Assembly: GCA_021730285.1 (NCBI GenBank)
Contig: CP082962.1
Coordinates: 2,356,001 to 2,420,000, forward strand
DNA: 64,000 bases
Direction: 5' to 3'
Origin: Desulfovibrio sp. JY
GTDB taxonomy: Bacteria; Desulfobacterota; Desulfovibrionia; Desulfovibrionales; Desulfovibrionaceae
Shown: piece by piece, positions 44,099 through 51,963 of the stretch
Numbering within the stretch: the stretch's first letter is position 1
How the letters are laid out: the number at the start of each line of letters is the position of its first letter
Position numbers and translations under genes: made by a program
The notes under the pieces: model-generated
Database searches by the model: none
Told to the model about the DNA's origin: nothing
The model's input: the letters and a program-made list of their open reading frames with translations, nothing else

Positions 44099-45603
44099 CA
44101 GTCCCTCCCTTTGGCGCAGCTGGCCACGAAATGGGCCGCCGCCCGGGGGGTGCCGCCGAAATGCAGATGCACGTAGCTGCCGAGCGTGTTGCCGCGCAGA
44201 AACCCTTCCGGCGCGTCGATGGGCCCCTTGCGTCCGGTCAGGGCATAGACCGCCGGGACCTGGCCCGTATCGCCTTCCAGGCGCGAATAATGGAACTCGT
44301 GCCCCCGCAGCCGGGTTCCGGCCGGGCCGAGCGGCGTGTCCGCCCGGGTGGTCGCCTCCCGGTAGCCCAGGGCCGAAAACCGCTCGCCCATGGTCGCCCG
44401 AAACGGAAACACCCCGGCCATGGCCTGCTCCCGGCCTTCCTTGTCCACCAGCGACTCCATCAGATACATGAACCCGCCGCACTCGGCCAAGACCGGCCGC
44501 CCGGCGGCGCAAAATGCCCGCACTGCCTCGCGCATGGCCGCGTTTGCCGCAAGCTCTTGCGCGAAAAGCTCGGGATAGCCACCGCCCAGGTACAGCCCCC
44601 CCATACCCTCGGGCAAGGCCGTGTCCGTCAGCGGCGAAAAATACGCCAGCGTCGCTCCGGCCGCTTCGAGCAGCCGCAGGTTTTCCGCATAATAAAAACA
44701 GAACGCCGCGTCCCGGGCGACGCCGATGATGGGCGAGGTGGAGGAGGTGGAGGATGTGGAGGATGTGGTGGAGGGGGATGTGCCTCCGGCGGCCAGGAGG
44801 GGCTCTGCCCCTCCTGGACCACCCCGCCGGGGGACCACGGCTCCCCCGGACCCCCATAATGGGGGGAGAGATTGTATGCGCGCCGGAAGGTCGAAAGAGT
44901 TCTCCACCCAGTCGGCCAGGGCGTCGAGGCGGGACAGCGCGTCGCTATCGGTCTCGGCCGTGACGAGCCCCAGGTGGCGCGACGGCATGGCAATTGCCGG
45001 CCGGCGTGGCAACACGCCCCAAAGCGACGTCTCTGGGAGCGAGGTGGCCATGACCTCGGCCAAAAGTTCACGGTGGCTGTCGCTGCCGGCATTGTTGAGC
45101 GCCACGCCGCAAAAATGAAGCTCCGGATCGAATTGCGTAAACCCGGAGACCATGGCCGCGGCCGACCTTGCCATGGACGCGGCGTCCACCACCAGCAGCA
45201 CCGGCAATCCAAGCGTCTTGGCCAGTCGGGCCGTGCTGCCGGCGTCGTCCCTGGCCGAAAAGCCGTCGAAAAGCCCCATCACACCCTCGACCACCACCAC
45301 GTCCGCATCGGCCGCGTACCGGGCGAAGATCTCCCGCACGACGTCCGAACCGCACATCCAGTTATCGAGATTGTGGCTCACCCGCCCCGTGGCCAGCCCA
45401 TGATGTCCCGGGTCGATGAAATCCGGCCCGACCTTGAACGCCTGCACCCGCAGCCCGCGCCGCGAAAGCGCCCGCATCAGCCCCAGCGCCACCGACGTCT
45501 TGCCGCAGCCGCTACGCGTGCCGGCCACGACGAGGCCGCGCCCGGCGGGGCGCTGCCCCGGCCCCCGGCGGGGCTCCACCCCTGCACCCCGCCGGGAGGC
45601 CAT
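44098..45603 (-). CDS. cobB: Cobyrinate a,c-diamide synthase with in-frame repeat insertions
   Basis: The 501-residue protein (CobB/CbiA) uses glutamine and ATP to amidate the a and c side chains of cobyrinate. The N-terminal dethiobiotin-synthetase-like half has the P-loop VVAGTRSGCGKTS and KVGPDFIDPGHH. The C-terminal glutaminase half has the Cys of LAECGGFMYLMESL and the His of LGSYVHLHFGG. Residues about 245-289, between the halves, are Gly/Pro/Ser/Thr-rich and encoded by a palindromic repeat plus a short tandem repeat; related proteins lack such a linker. The N-terminus is also repeat-encoded. The start is uncertain: ATG at 45603 lies in a repeat, and the frame is open to an ATG at 45801. 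Confidence 0.88.
   Translation of the reverse strand: MASRRGAGVEPRRGPGQRPAGRGLVVAGTRSGCGKTSVALGLMRALSRRGLRVQAFKVGPDFIDPGHHGLATGRVSHNLDNWMCGSDVVREIFARYAADADVVVVEGVMGLFDGFSARDDAGSTARLAKTLGLPVLLVVDAASMARSAAAMVSGFTQFDPELHFCGVALNNAGSDSHRELLAEVMATSLPETSLWGVLPRRPAIAMPSRHLGLVTAETDSDALSRLDALADWVENSFDLPARIQSLPPLWGSGGAVVPRRGGPGGAEPLLAAGGTSPSTTSSTSSTSSTSPIIGVARDAAFCFYYAENLRLLEAAGATLAYFSPLTDTALPEGMGGLYLGGGYPELFAQELAANAAMREAVRAFCAAGRPVLAECGGFMYLMESLVDKEGREQAMAGVFPFRATMGERFSALGYREATTRADTPLGPAGTRLRGHEFHYSRLEGDTGQVPAVYALTGRKGPIDAPEGFLRGNTLGSYVHLHFGGTPRAAAHFVASCAKGRD
44735..44867 (-). repeat. Palindromic repeat and microsatellite inside cobB
   Basis: 44735-44776 is a short tandem run based on GGTGGAGGA and GGATGTGGA. 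44781-44867 is a palindromic element with an inner hairpin (CCAGGAGGGGC / GCCCCTCCTGG) and an outer CCCCCGG-rich stem. It carries GCCTCCGGCGGCC, the flank of the terminator-like units, and is read in frame by CobB. Confidence 0.7.
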
Positions 45604-45628
45604 GGGCCCCCCGGACCCCCCGTCCGGC
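45541..45628 (-). repeat. GC-rich palindromic repeat at the cobB 5' end
   Basis: On the minus strand it reads close to the 30196-30243 element (GGGGGGCCC, then CGGGGTGCAGGGG, GGAGCCCC). It overlaps the chosen cobB start codon and encodes the Arg/Gly/Pro-rich N-terminus. Confidence 0.65.
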
Positions 45629-45834
45629 TTTGGCTGGGCGGAGGATGGGTTGGTTGGCGGAAGGTCGGTGGGGGGAGGAAGATGGAGTCGGCATTTGCCG
45701 GGACGTTGCCGCCGCTTCGCGGCAGGCTCGTCCCGGGCAAATTCCGACTCCACCGCGCCGTCGCCCCTGCGGGGCGACAATGATGAAGCAGGTTTTTGCA
45801 TCGCCTTCCGCTTTGCGGCCCCTTTAAAGTTTTT

Positions 45835-45857
45835 GGGGAGGGTGGGGTTCCCTCCCC
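45835..45857 (-). terminator. Terminator-like unit after the Csd4-like gene
   Basis: GGGGAGGG pairs with CCCTCCCC over a 7-base loop; on the minus strand the tail is AAAAACTTTAAAGG. It lies 12 bases after the stop of the peptidase gene and has the same tail as the dispersed repeat family. Confidence 0.55.
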
Positions 45858-45869
45858 CGGCGCTTCAAG

Positions 45870-47267
45870 CTACCGGCCCAGTTCGAGAGCGCCGCTTTTT
45901 TTGAGGCGCGTTAGCAGCGTGTCGTTTGGGGCTTTGGCCATGCGGGGGGATTCGGCCTGTTGGAAGGCGGCCAGGATCATGCCGCAGAACTTGTCGCCCC
46001 TGTAGACTTCCACGCGGAAGATGGAGCCGTCCTTATCCACGGAGTAGCCGGATTGGAGGTCGGCGCGGGCGAGGGTGATGCCGGCTTCGTCGTCGTGGCC
46101 GGGCTTGGCGTAACCGATGACGTTGACGCGGTAGTCGTGGGTTGGTTCGACGGCAAAGGAGTTGGCCACATTGACCACGCTGCCGAAGGGCACGGTGCGC
46201 TTCGTGCCGTCGATGGTCATGGGCACGGCGTCGAGGCTGGTGTCGTAGTCGAAGTATTGGGGGTCGAGTTCGGTCACGTTCTTGTTGCCGAAGTAGACCT
46301 TGAGGCTTTTGTCGGCCGAGACCAGGGCCATGATCGGGCTGCCGGGGCGGTATTCCACGGCGCTGCCCTTTTTGAGCGGGATGTAGCGCAGGCGGGCGCG
46401 GGCGTTTCGCAGGTCCAGATAGACCTTGTTGTCGAAAAACGAGACGTCCACGTTGCTTTGCAGGGCTTCGGCCACCTGTTTGGTGTCCAGGGGAAAGGTG
46501 CGCTCGAATTCGATGCCGAAGGATTTGAGGAAGCTCTCGACCACGGCCAGGTGGTAGTAGGCGGACATGAAGGGGGTGATGTTCTTGCTGCCTTCGATGC
46601 CGAAGGCCGGCTTGCCGTGGTTGATGGCGAAGTAGGTGAGCGTCTTCGACATTTCCTTGGCGGTTTCGTCGCTCAAGTCGTGGGTGTGGGTGTTTTTGAC
46701 GTGGTAGGCGTGCAGTTCCTCGTAGAGGTGCTGGTTGGCGTCGTCCACGGCCTTTTGGGCCAGCGCCTGGAGATCGCCGAAGCGCGCGCCGGGAACGCTG
46801 GTCTGGTCGATGATGACGGACTGGCCCCAGCGCGCCGGGCACTGCCAGTCGGAGACGTAGGTGGGGCTGTAGTAGCCCCAGCCGTCGTGCAGGTGGAGCA
46901 CGACGTCCACGCGCTTGTCGGTGATGATGGCCTTTATTTTCTGGATGGCCTCGTATTCCGGGTCCTTGGGGTCGAGGTCGGCGAACTTGCGGTTCATGTC
47001 GCCGTGCATGCCGCGCGAGTTGTGGATGATGGACAGGAAGTTGAGGTTGGGCACGACCCAGACCGCGCCGGTTTTGATCTTGTAGTGCGACACGAGCAGG
47101 GCGGCGGTGTAGAAGCCGCCGGGCTCGTCGCCCTGGATGCCGCCGATGACGAGTATGGTCGGGCCGGGGCGGCCGGATTCGAGCTTGTGGAGCGTAAAGT
47201 CGAGATTGCCGCCGAAGGCGGTCGATGCGAAAGCCGAGAGGAGAAGCGCGATCAGGATGGAACGCAT
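45870..47267 (-). CDS. Csd4/Pgp1-like peptidoglycan D,L-carboxypeptidase (M14/M99)
   Basis: The 465-residue protein has a Sec signal peptide (cleavage about residue 19-20) and a zinc carboxypeptidase domain. The zinc-ligand motif is GGIQGDEPGG, with Gln45 and Glu48 in place of the usual His-x-x-Glu, and His127 in LHLHDG. NSRGMHGDMNRKF and FGIEGSKN (catalytic Glu) follow. A Gln ligand is the hallmark of Helicobacter Csd4 and Campylobacter Pgp1, which trim tripeptides to dipeptides in peptidoglycan and set helical cell shape. A C-terminal beta-rich part (about 270-465) matches that layout. It may help give the vibrioid shape (inference). Confidence 0.82.
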   Translation of the reverse strand: MRSILIALLLSAFASTAFGGNLDFTLHKLESGRPGPTILVIGGIQGDEPGGFYTAALLVSHYKIKTGAVWVVPNLNFLSIIHNSRGMHGDMNRKFADLDPKDPEYEAIQKIKAIITDKRVDVVLHLHDGWGYYSPTYVSDWQCPARWGQSVIIDQTSVPGARFGDLQALAQKAVDDANQHLYEELHAYHVKNTHTHDLSDETAKEMSKTLTYFAINHGKPAFGIEGSKNITPFMSAYYHLAVVESFLKSFGIEFERTFPLDTKQVAEALQSNVDVSFFDNKVYLDLRNARARLRYIPLKKGSAVEYRPGSPIMALVSADKSLKVYFGNKNVTELDPQYFDYDTSLDAVPMTIDGTKRTVPFGSVVNVANSFAVEPTHDYRVNVIGYAKPGHDDEAGITLARADLQSGYSVDKDGSIFRVEVYRGDKFCGMILAAFQQAESPRMAKAPNDTLLTRLKKSGALELGR

Positions 47268-47393
47268 GGGACCTCGACGTGGCGTTGTTTTCGCCTTGCT
47301 TACGGCAAGGCGGGACGCCGTATTCTTTAACCGAATCGGCCTTGAAAGTCATCCCGGCGCCTGCCGCCGCCTCGCTGCCGTGTAGCTGGCCGC

Positions 47394-47422
47394 TTGACGC
47401 GGCATGCGTGAAAGACGATATT
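47394..47422 (+). promoter_or_regulatory. Putative sigma-70 promoter of the phasin-like gene
   Basis: TTGACG at 47394-47399 and GATATT at 47417-47422 are 17 bases apart. The phasin-like ATG is 33 bases downstream of the second box. Confidence 0.45.
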
Positions 47423-47454
47423 ATAAAGATGAACAACCCCAAGGAGCGTGTCGC

Positions 47455-47733
47455 ATGAAACCGGTCGATCTGCTGTATATGGGACTTGGCGCGGCCTTTT
47501 TGGCCAAGGACAAGTTCGAGGAATTCGTGGATGAAATGGAAAAGCGCGGCGAGATGTCGCGCACCGAGGCCAAAAACTTCCTGGAAGACGCCAAGGCCCG
47601 GGCGCAACAGGAAGAAGAGGCCGTCAATGCCCGCATTCACAAGGAGCTGCAGAAAGTCCTGGAAGGCATGGGCCTTGCCACCAAGGAGGACATTGCCGAG
47701 CTCAAGGCGCTTATCGAGAAAAAGTCGTCCTGA
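47455..47733 (+). CDS. Phasin-like coiled-coil protein
   Basis: The 92-residue protein has a short hydrophobic start (DLLYMGLGAAFLAKDKFEEF) and a long charged coiled coil (about 25-90; EKRGEMSRTEAKNFLEDAKARAQQEEEA). It resembles small phasin/PHA-regulator-like proteins (DUF1490/phasin superfamily), which coat lipid or polymer surfaces. Function is unknown. Its stop overlaps the kinase start (TGATG), so it probably works with the ABC1 kinase. AAGGAG precedes the ATG. Confidence 0.75.
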   Translation: MKPVDLLYMGLGAAFLAKDKFEEFVDEMEKRGEMSRTEAKNFLEDAKARAQQEEEAVNARIHKELQKVLEGMGLATKEDIAELKALIEKKSS

Positions 47734-49283
47734 TGCCGTCCGGATTCGCGCCGCGCCGCGTCTGGCTGGCTTTCCGGTTTCTCCATACGGTCTTCGTGCT
47801 GGTGCGGCGCAAGGAGCGGTTTCTCTTTTTGCGCCCTTTGCCGCCGCGCCAGCTCAAGGAAGCCATTTTGACGCTCGGCGTCAGCTTCATCAAGCTGGCC
47901 CAGGTGCTGGCCACCCGGGCCGATTTTTTTACCGAGGACTACCTGGTCGAACTGCGGGGCATCCACGACGAGGTCGCCCCCATGCCCGAGGCCGATTTCC
48001 GGACGGCCTTCGCCCGGGCCTTCGGCGACGCACCGCCGTTTGCCTCCTTTGAGACGCTGCCGCTGGCCAGCGCGTCCATCGGTCAGGTGCATGAGGCGTA
48101 CCTTGCCGACGGGAGCAAGGTGGCGGTCAAGCTGCGCCGGCTGGGGGTGCAGCGGCTGGTGCGGGCGGATTTGCGGCTGGTGCGGAGCATGCTGGCCGTT
48201 TTCACGCCGTTTTTCTCCCGGGCCACGAAAAATTCCGTGGAAGCCGTGCTGGCGGAATTTTCCGCCATGATCGTCAAGGAAGCCGATTTGTCCGTGGAGC
48301 TGGCCAACCTGCGCAAGTTCACCGACGCCTACGGCGATGGCGCGGTGCGTTTTCCGGTGCCGGTGCCGGAGCTTTCCAACGCCGACGCCCTGGTCATGAG
48401 CTTCGAGACCGGGTTTCGCATCGACGACAAGGCCTCACTGGCTGCTGCCGGCATCCCTTTCCGCAAGGTGCTCGACGACCTGATCGCCTTTTATATCGAA
48501 CAGATGCTGGTGCGGGGCTATTTCCACGCCGACCCGCATCCCGGCAACATCCTGGTGCGGCCGGACGGGGGCATCACCCTGCTCGATTTCGGCATGGTCA
48601 AGCGGCTGCCCGCCGACACCCGGGTGGCCATGATCGAGGTGGCCAAGACCGCCCACGACCGGGACTACGAGGGTTTCATCGTGGCCTGCAAGCGTCTGGG
48701 CATCGTGGCCGCCGGGGCCGAGCCCACCGAGATGATGGAATTTTCCGAACGCATGTTCGACATATTCGGCAACGCCAGCCTGTCCGCCGCCTCCATGCAG
48801 GCGCTGGCCTTCTCGGTGCTCGATTCCATGAAGGACCTGCCGTTCAAGGTGCCCCAGGACGTGGTCTACGTCATGCGGGCGAGCACGCTGATCGAGGGCC
48901 TTGGCACCACCTACATCGAGAATTTCAACGGCGTGAAGGACATCCTGCCGCTGCTGCGTCGCAATCTGGCCCGGGCCATGGGCGCGGAAGCTGGGCTTTT
49001 TCCCACCTTGCGCTCGGAGCTGACCAGCCTGCCGCTGACCTTGCGCCGGGCCAAGACGGTGCTGACGGATCTAAGCGAATCCAACCTGCGGGTGAAGCTC
49101 TCGCCCGAAACACTGGAATACGCCGGTGAATGCCTGCGTCCCTATCTGCGCCGCGTGGCGTTGGGCATTTTGCTGCTTGTCGCCGCCTTTCTCGTGGCCC
49201 TGACGCGGCCGCCCCATGCCGGGCCCATTGCCTGGGCGCTTTTCGTGGCCGGGGCGGTACGCATCTGGCTAGCCTTACGCTAG
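47733..49283 (+). CDS. ABC1/UbiB-family atypical kinase
   Basis: The 516-residue protein is an ABC1/COQ8/UbiB protein kinase-like ATPase. It has an A-rich loop (ASASIGQVHEA), the VAVK lysine, HADPHPGNI and LDFGMV, and a C-terminal pair of membrane segments (about 470-510). The diagnostic KxGQ motif reads KLAQ (FIKLAQVLATR), which removes the glycine that normally closes the pocket. UbiB proteins support ubiquinone or other isoprenoid-lipid metabolism. Here a quinone or lipid role is inferred. It is coupled to the phasin-like gene and converges with the operon at 49296. Confidence 0.87.
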   Translation: MPSGFAPRRVWLAFRFLHTVFVLVRRKERFLFLRPLPPRQLKEAILTLGVSFIKLAQVLATRADFFTEDYLVELRGIHDEVAPMPEADFRTAFARAFGDAPPFASFETLPLASASIGQVHEAYLADGSKVAVKLRRLGVQRLVRADLRLVRSMLAVFTPFFSRATKNSVEAVLAEFSAMIVKEADLSVELANLRKFTDAYGDGAVRFPVPVPELSNADALVMSFETGFRIDDKASLAAAGIPFRKVLDDLIAFYIEQMLVRGYFHADPHPGNILVRPDGGITLLDFGMVKRLPADTRVAMIEVAKTAHDRDYEGFIVACKRLGIVAAGAEPTEMMEFSERMFDIFGNASLSAASMQALAFSVLDSMKDLPFKVPQDVVYVMRASTLIEGLGTTYIENFNGVKDILPLLRRNLARAMGAEAGLFPTLRSELTSLPLTLRRAKTVLTDLSESNLRVKLSPETLEYAGECLRPYLRRVALGILLLVAAFLVALTRPPHAGPIAWALFVAGAVRIWLALR

Positions 49284-49295
49284 CAAAATCACGCG

Positions 49296-50501
49296 TTACG
49301 CGCCGAAAAGCGCCTGCTCGAAATAGGCGTAACCCTTTTCCACGGCGTACTCGTAGGGCATGTCCCAGTTGAACCGGGCGCTTAGGGCGATATGCGGCAC
49401 CGGGACGAAGCGCGCCTTGCGGGTGAGCAGGGCTTCGTAGCACGGGTCGGCGACAATGAAATCCACGGCCGGATCGTTTACGCGCTCGGCAATGGCCTGC
49501 TCGGCGTCGGTGTCCAGGTCGCGGGGACCACGGGCGGCGAGAACGCCCCGGCAACCGGGCGCGTCGGCAAAAAGCGCTTCGGACGGCGTCACGGACACCA
49601 CGTCCACCTCGGGCAGGCCGAAATCATGGCGCATGCAGTGTTTGATGCCGTAGCTGACGACCGGCTCGCCGACGACCAGGGCGCGACGAAACGGCGCGGG
49701 ACGCGCCGGGGGCGTCGCCGGGGTTGGGGAACGTCCTTCCAGCAGGGCCAGGACGTCGGCCAGTCCCTGCCGGCCGACCGGCAGGCCGACCACATAGGGC
49801 GTGCCGTAGGCGGCCTGCATGCGCGCGGCCAGGGCCAGGCCGCTGGCCGAGACCACCAGGTTGACGGCCGCTTCCGGGGCCTCGCGTACGGCCTGGAGCG
49901 GATCATCTTGGCCTGGGCGGGCCACGGAAAAGACGCTGACCAGGGCATAGCCGGCTTGTTCAAGGGCCGTGAAAAGCGGCTGGATATGTTCCGGCTTGCC
50001 CGTGGACAGGTGGATGGCCCCGAGCACGTTCAGGCTTTTTTCCCGCTTCCTTGTCGGCGGGACCATGAATTTGTCGGCCAGAGCCAGAAACGCCTTGGAC
50101 GCGCCCTCGGGGTAGGGTTCCGAACCGGCCGTCGGCACCATGAAGACCGGCAGCCCGGTGCGGGCTTCCAGGGTGCGGGCGAACCCCTTGAGGTCCGTGC
50201 CGATGATCTCCGAGATGGGCGTGCCGGCCAGGGCGATGAATCGGCGGTCGAGCTCGGTCGCCACCTTGGCGATGTTGTCGATGAACTTGTCCTCGTTGCC
50301 GAGGATGACGTCCATCTCCAGCAGTCCGGCCCCGACCACGGTGGCCGGTCCGCGGTACCAGCGCGGCTCGTCCTCGATATTGATGTGCCAGGCCCCGCCG
50401 GCCGGGCCGTAGATCACCACCAGCCCATCGAAATCGTACAGGGCCGAACTGACGCCGAAATAGCCTGTGGCCAGGGGCAGAAGCTTGTGGAAGATTTTCA
50501 T
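49296..50501 (-). CDS. Nitrogenase component 1-like protein, NifK-like
   Basis: The 401-residue protein belongs to the NifD/K/E/N-BchB superfamily. An early GVSSALYDFDGLVVIYGPAGGAWH corresponds to NifK around its second P-cluster Cys, and LAGTPISEIIGTDLKGF to the region of its third. Both cysteines are absent (GPAGGAW and GTPISE), so this subunit seems unable to supply thiol ligands for an interface cluster. A central Rossmann half follows (LNVLGAIHLSTGKPEHIQPL), then a second (RRALVVGEPVVSYGIKHC). It is the last gene of the operon, 24 bases after the NifD-like gene, with GGAG before the ATG. Confidence 0.82.
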   Translation of the reverse strand: MKIFHKLLPLATGYFGVSSALYDFDGLVVIYGPAGGAWHINIEDEPRWYRGPATVVGAGLLEMDVILGNEDKFIDNIAKVATELDRRFIALAGTPISEIIGTDLKGFARTLEARTGLPVFMVPTAGSEPYPEGASKAFLALADKFMVPPTRKREKSLNVLGAIHLSTGKPEHIQPLFTALEQAGYALVSVFSVARPGQDDPLQAVREAPEAAVNLVVSASGLALAARMQAAYGTPYVVGLPVGRQGLADVLALLEGRSPTPATPPARPAPFRRALVVGEPVVSYGIKHCMRHDFGLPEVDVVSVTPSEALFADAPGCRGVLAARGPRDLDTDAEQAIAERVNDPAVDFIVADPCYEALLTRKARFVPVPHIALSARFNWDMPYEYAVEKGYAYFEQALFGA

Positions 50502-50525
50502 GTCTCCATCCTTGCGCTGTCGGGC

Positions 50526-51824
50526 TTAAATGAGGAACTGGCGCCGGTAGATCCAATCGTGATTGCTGACCGGATGGGCCATCGCCTGCCGGGTCTCCTC
50601 GAGCATCCACACGGCGTTTTCGTAGCCGTAGTGCTGCTCCTGGTAGCGCGACAGGGGCACGTTGACCGCCTTGGCGCAAAACATGCCGGCGTCCACGCCG
50701 TAGGCCACGTCCACATGGTCGAAGGCGGCCGTCTCGCCGCACAGGTTCGGGTGGGAGACGTTGTAGACCCGGATGTGCGGCGCGACCTCGCGCAGGCGTT
50801 CGATGAGCTTCCATTCGTAGGGCTTGAAGGTGCCGCGCCCGAAGATGGTGTCCACCGTGAGCCCCGCGTCCACGAAAGCCAGGGCCAGCTCATAGGGGCT
50901 GCCGTTGATCGCGCCGCCGATGGCGATGGTCTTGCCGCGAAGGGCGTCGAGGAGCGGTCCGGCAGCTTCCCGGGCGGCCTTCTCGGCGGCGGTCGTGTCC
51001 AGGTCGCGGCCGAGGGCCTCGCCGATTTTGGCGTACTGGGCGGCGATGGCCCCGAAGCCGTAGGCCGTGGGCACGAAGAGCGACGGGATGCCCAGCTCCT
51101 TTTCCATGCGTCCGGCCATGCCGTTGGCCAGCGGATGCAGCACCAACGAATGCCCGGCCGAAGCCATGCGGGAGAACTCCGCAAGGTCGGCGCAAAGGGG
51201 AATCTGGGTGAGGCGCGACACGCCGGCCGCCCGCAGCACGTCGTAAAATTCGCCGTCCGGGGAAAGCGGCATGAAGGTGCCGAGCAGATTCACGGCGTCG
51301 GGATCGGGATGACGCGGCGCGTCCTTTAAGAACTCGTAAAACGAGGTGTAGGCCGAGGTGAAGGGCGATTCCTTGAGTCCGATGGTGATGGGGGCCATGG
51401 CCCCGAGGATGACGCGGCGACCGGTCGCGGCCGTGAGCCGTTCGAGCACGCCGGTGAAATCCGTGCCCAGGATGTAGTCCGGACAGCCGACGATGAGGAA
51501 AATGGCCTTTTCCGGCCGGGTGGCCGCGATGTCCCGCACGGCCTTCTCTATCTTTTCCAGGTGCCTGCCCATGGTCATGTCCACTTCCTCGAGGCACAGC
51601 ATATAGAAGCGGTCGCCGAATCCTCGGGCATGGGCCATGAAGGCCGAGTGGCGCAGACAGGCCGAGGGCCCGGCCATGATGGAAAGCGACTCGGGCAAAA
51701 GGAGCGAGGTCTCGATGACGCCCCAGCCGGCCAGGTTGGGGCCCACGCCCTCCAGCGGCGCGAAGGGGAAATCCTCCCGTCGCGTGAGCCGCGCCATCTC
51801 GATCGAGGCTTGTGTTGCGCGCAT
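50526..51824 (-). CDS. Nitrogenase component 1-like protein, NifD-like
   Basis: The 432-residue protein belongs to the same superfamily. MAGPSACLRHSAFMA (Cys56) aligns with the NifD segment HGPVGC, and IVGCPDYILGTDF (Cys114) with the third P-cluster Cys. The first P-cluster Cys is missing; Cys77 (YMLCLEEVDM) could substitute. With its NifK-like partner lacking cysteines, a cluster held mostly by this subunit is likely, recalling BchNB, where one subunit gives three Cys. C-terminal motifs include GGAINGSPYELALAFVDAG and VYNVSHPNLCGET. The frame is open to 51932; the ATG at 51824 has AGGAGA upstream. Confidence 0.82.
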   Translation of the reverse strand: MRATQASIEMARLTRREDFPFAPLEGVGPNLAGWGVIETSLLLPESLSIMAGPSACLRHSAFMAHARGFGDRFYMLCLEEVDMTMGRHLEKIEKAVRDIAATRPEKAIFLIVGCPDYILGTDFTGVLERLTAATGRRVILGAMAPITIGLKESPFTSAYTSFYEFLKDAPRHPDPDAVNLLGTFMPLSPDGEFYDVLRAAGVSRLTQIPLCADLAEFSRMASAGHSLVLHPLANGMAGRMEKELGIPSLFVPTAYGFGAIAAQYAKIGEALGRDLDTTAAEKAAREAAGPLLDALRGKTIAIGGAINGSPYELALAFVDAGLTVDTIFGRGTFKPYEWKLIERLREVAPHIRVYNVSHPNLCGETAAFDHVDVAYGVDAGMFCAKAVNVPLSRYQEQHYGYENAVWMLEETRQAMAHPVSNHDWIYRRQFLI

Positions 51825-51908
51825 GGCGTTCTCCTGCGGATGTGGAAAGGTCGGTTGCATGATTGTTGCGAGGAAATAGTCGGTTAAAAAGTTTAGGAAG
51901 GGGAGAGC

Positions 51909-51950
51909 GCGAGAGGGGAGAACCCTTTGCAAAAGGGTTTCCCCTCTCGC
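51909..51950 (-). repeat. Terminator-like hairpin inside the nitrogenase-like operon
   Basis: GCGAGAGGGG-AACCC arms form a strong stem between the NifH-like stop and the NifD-like start. On the minus strand it is followed by GCTCTCCCCTTCCTAAACTTTTT. It is the same unit as at 15952 and 63685. It may lower expression of the last two genes relative to the NifH-like one. Confidence 0.7.
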
Positions 51951-51963
51951 ATCGCTCCTTTCC

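Noticed and set aside
39700-45900. Cobalamin riboswitch before the corrinoid genes
   Set aside because: I found no B12-box-like sequence or suitable leader upstream of cobL or cobB.
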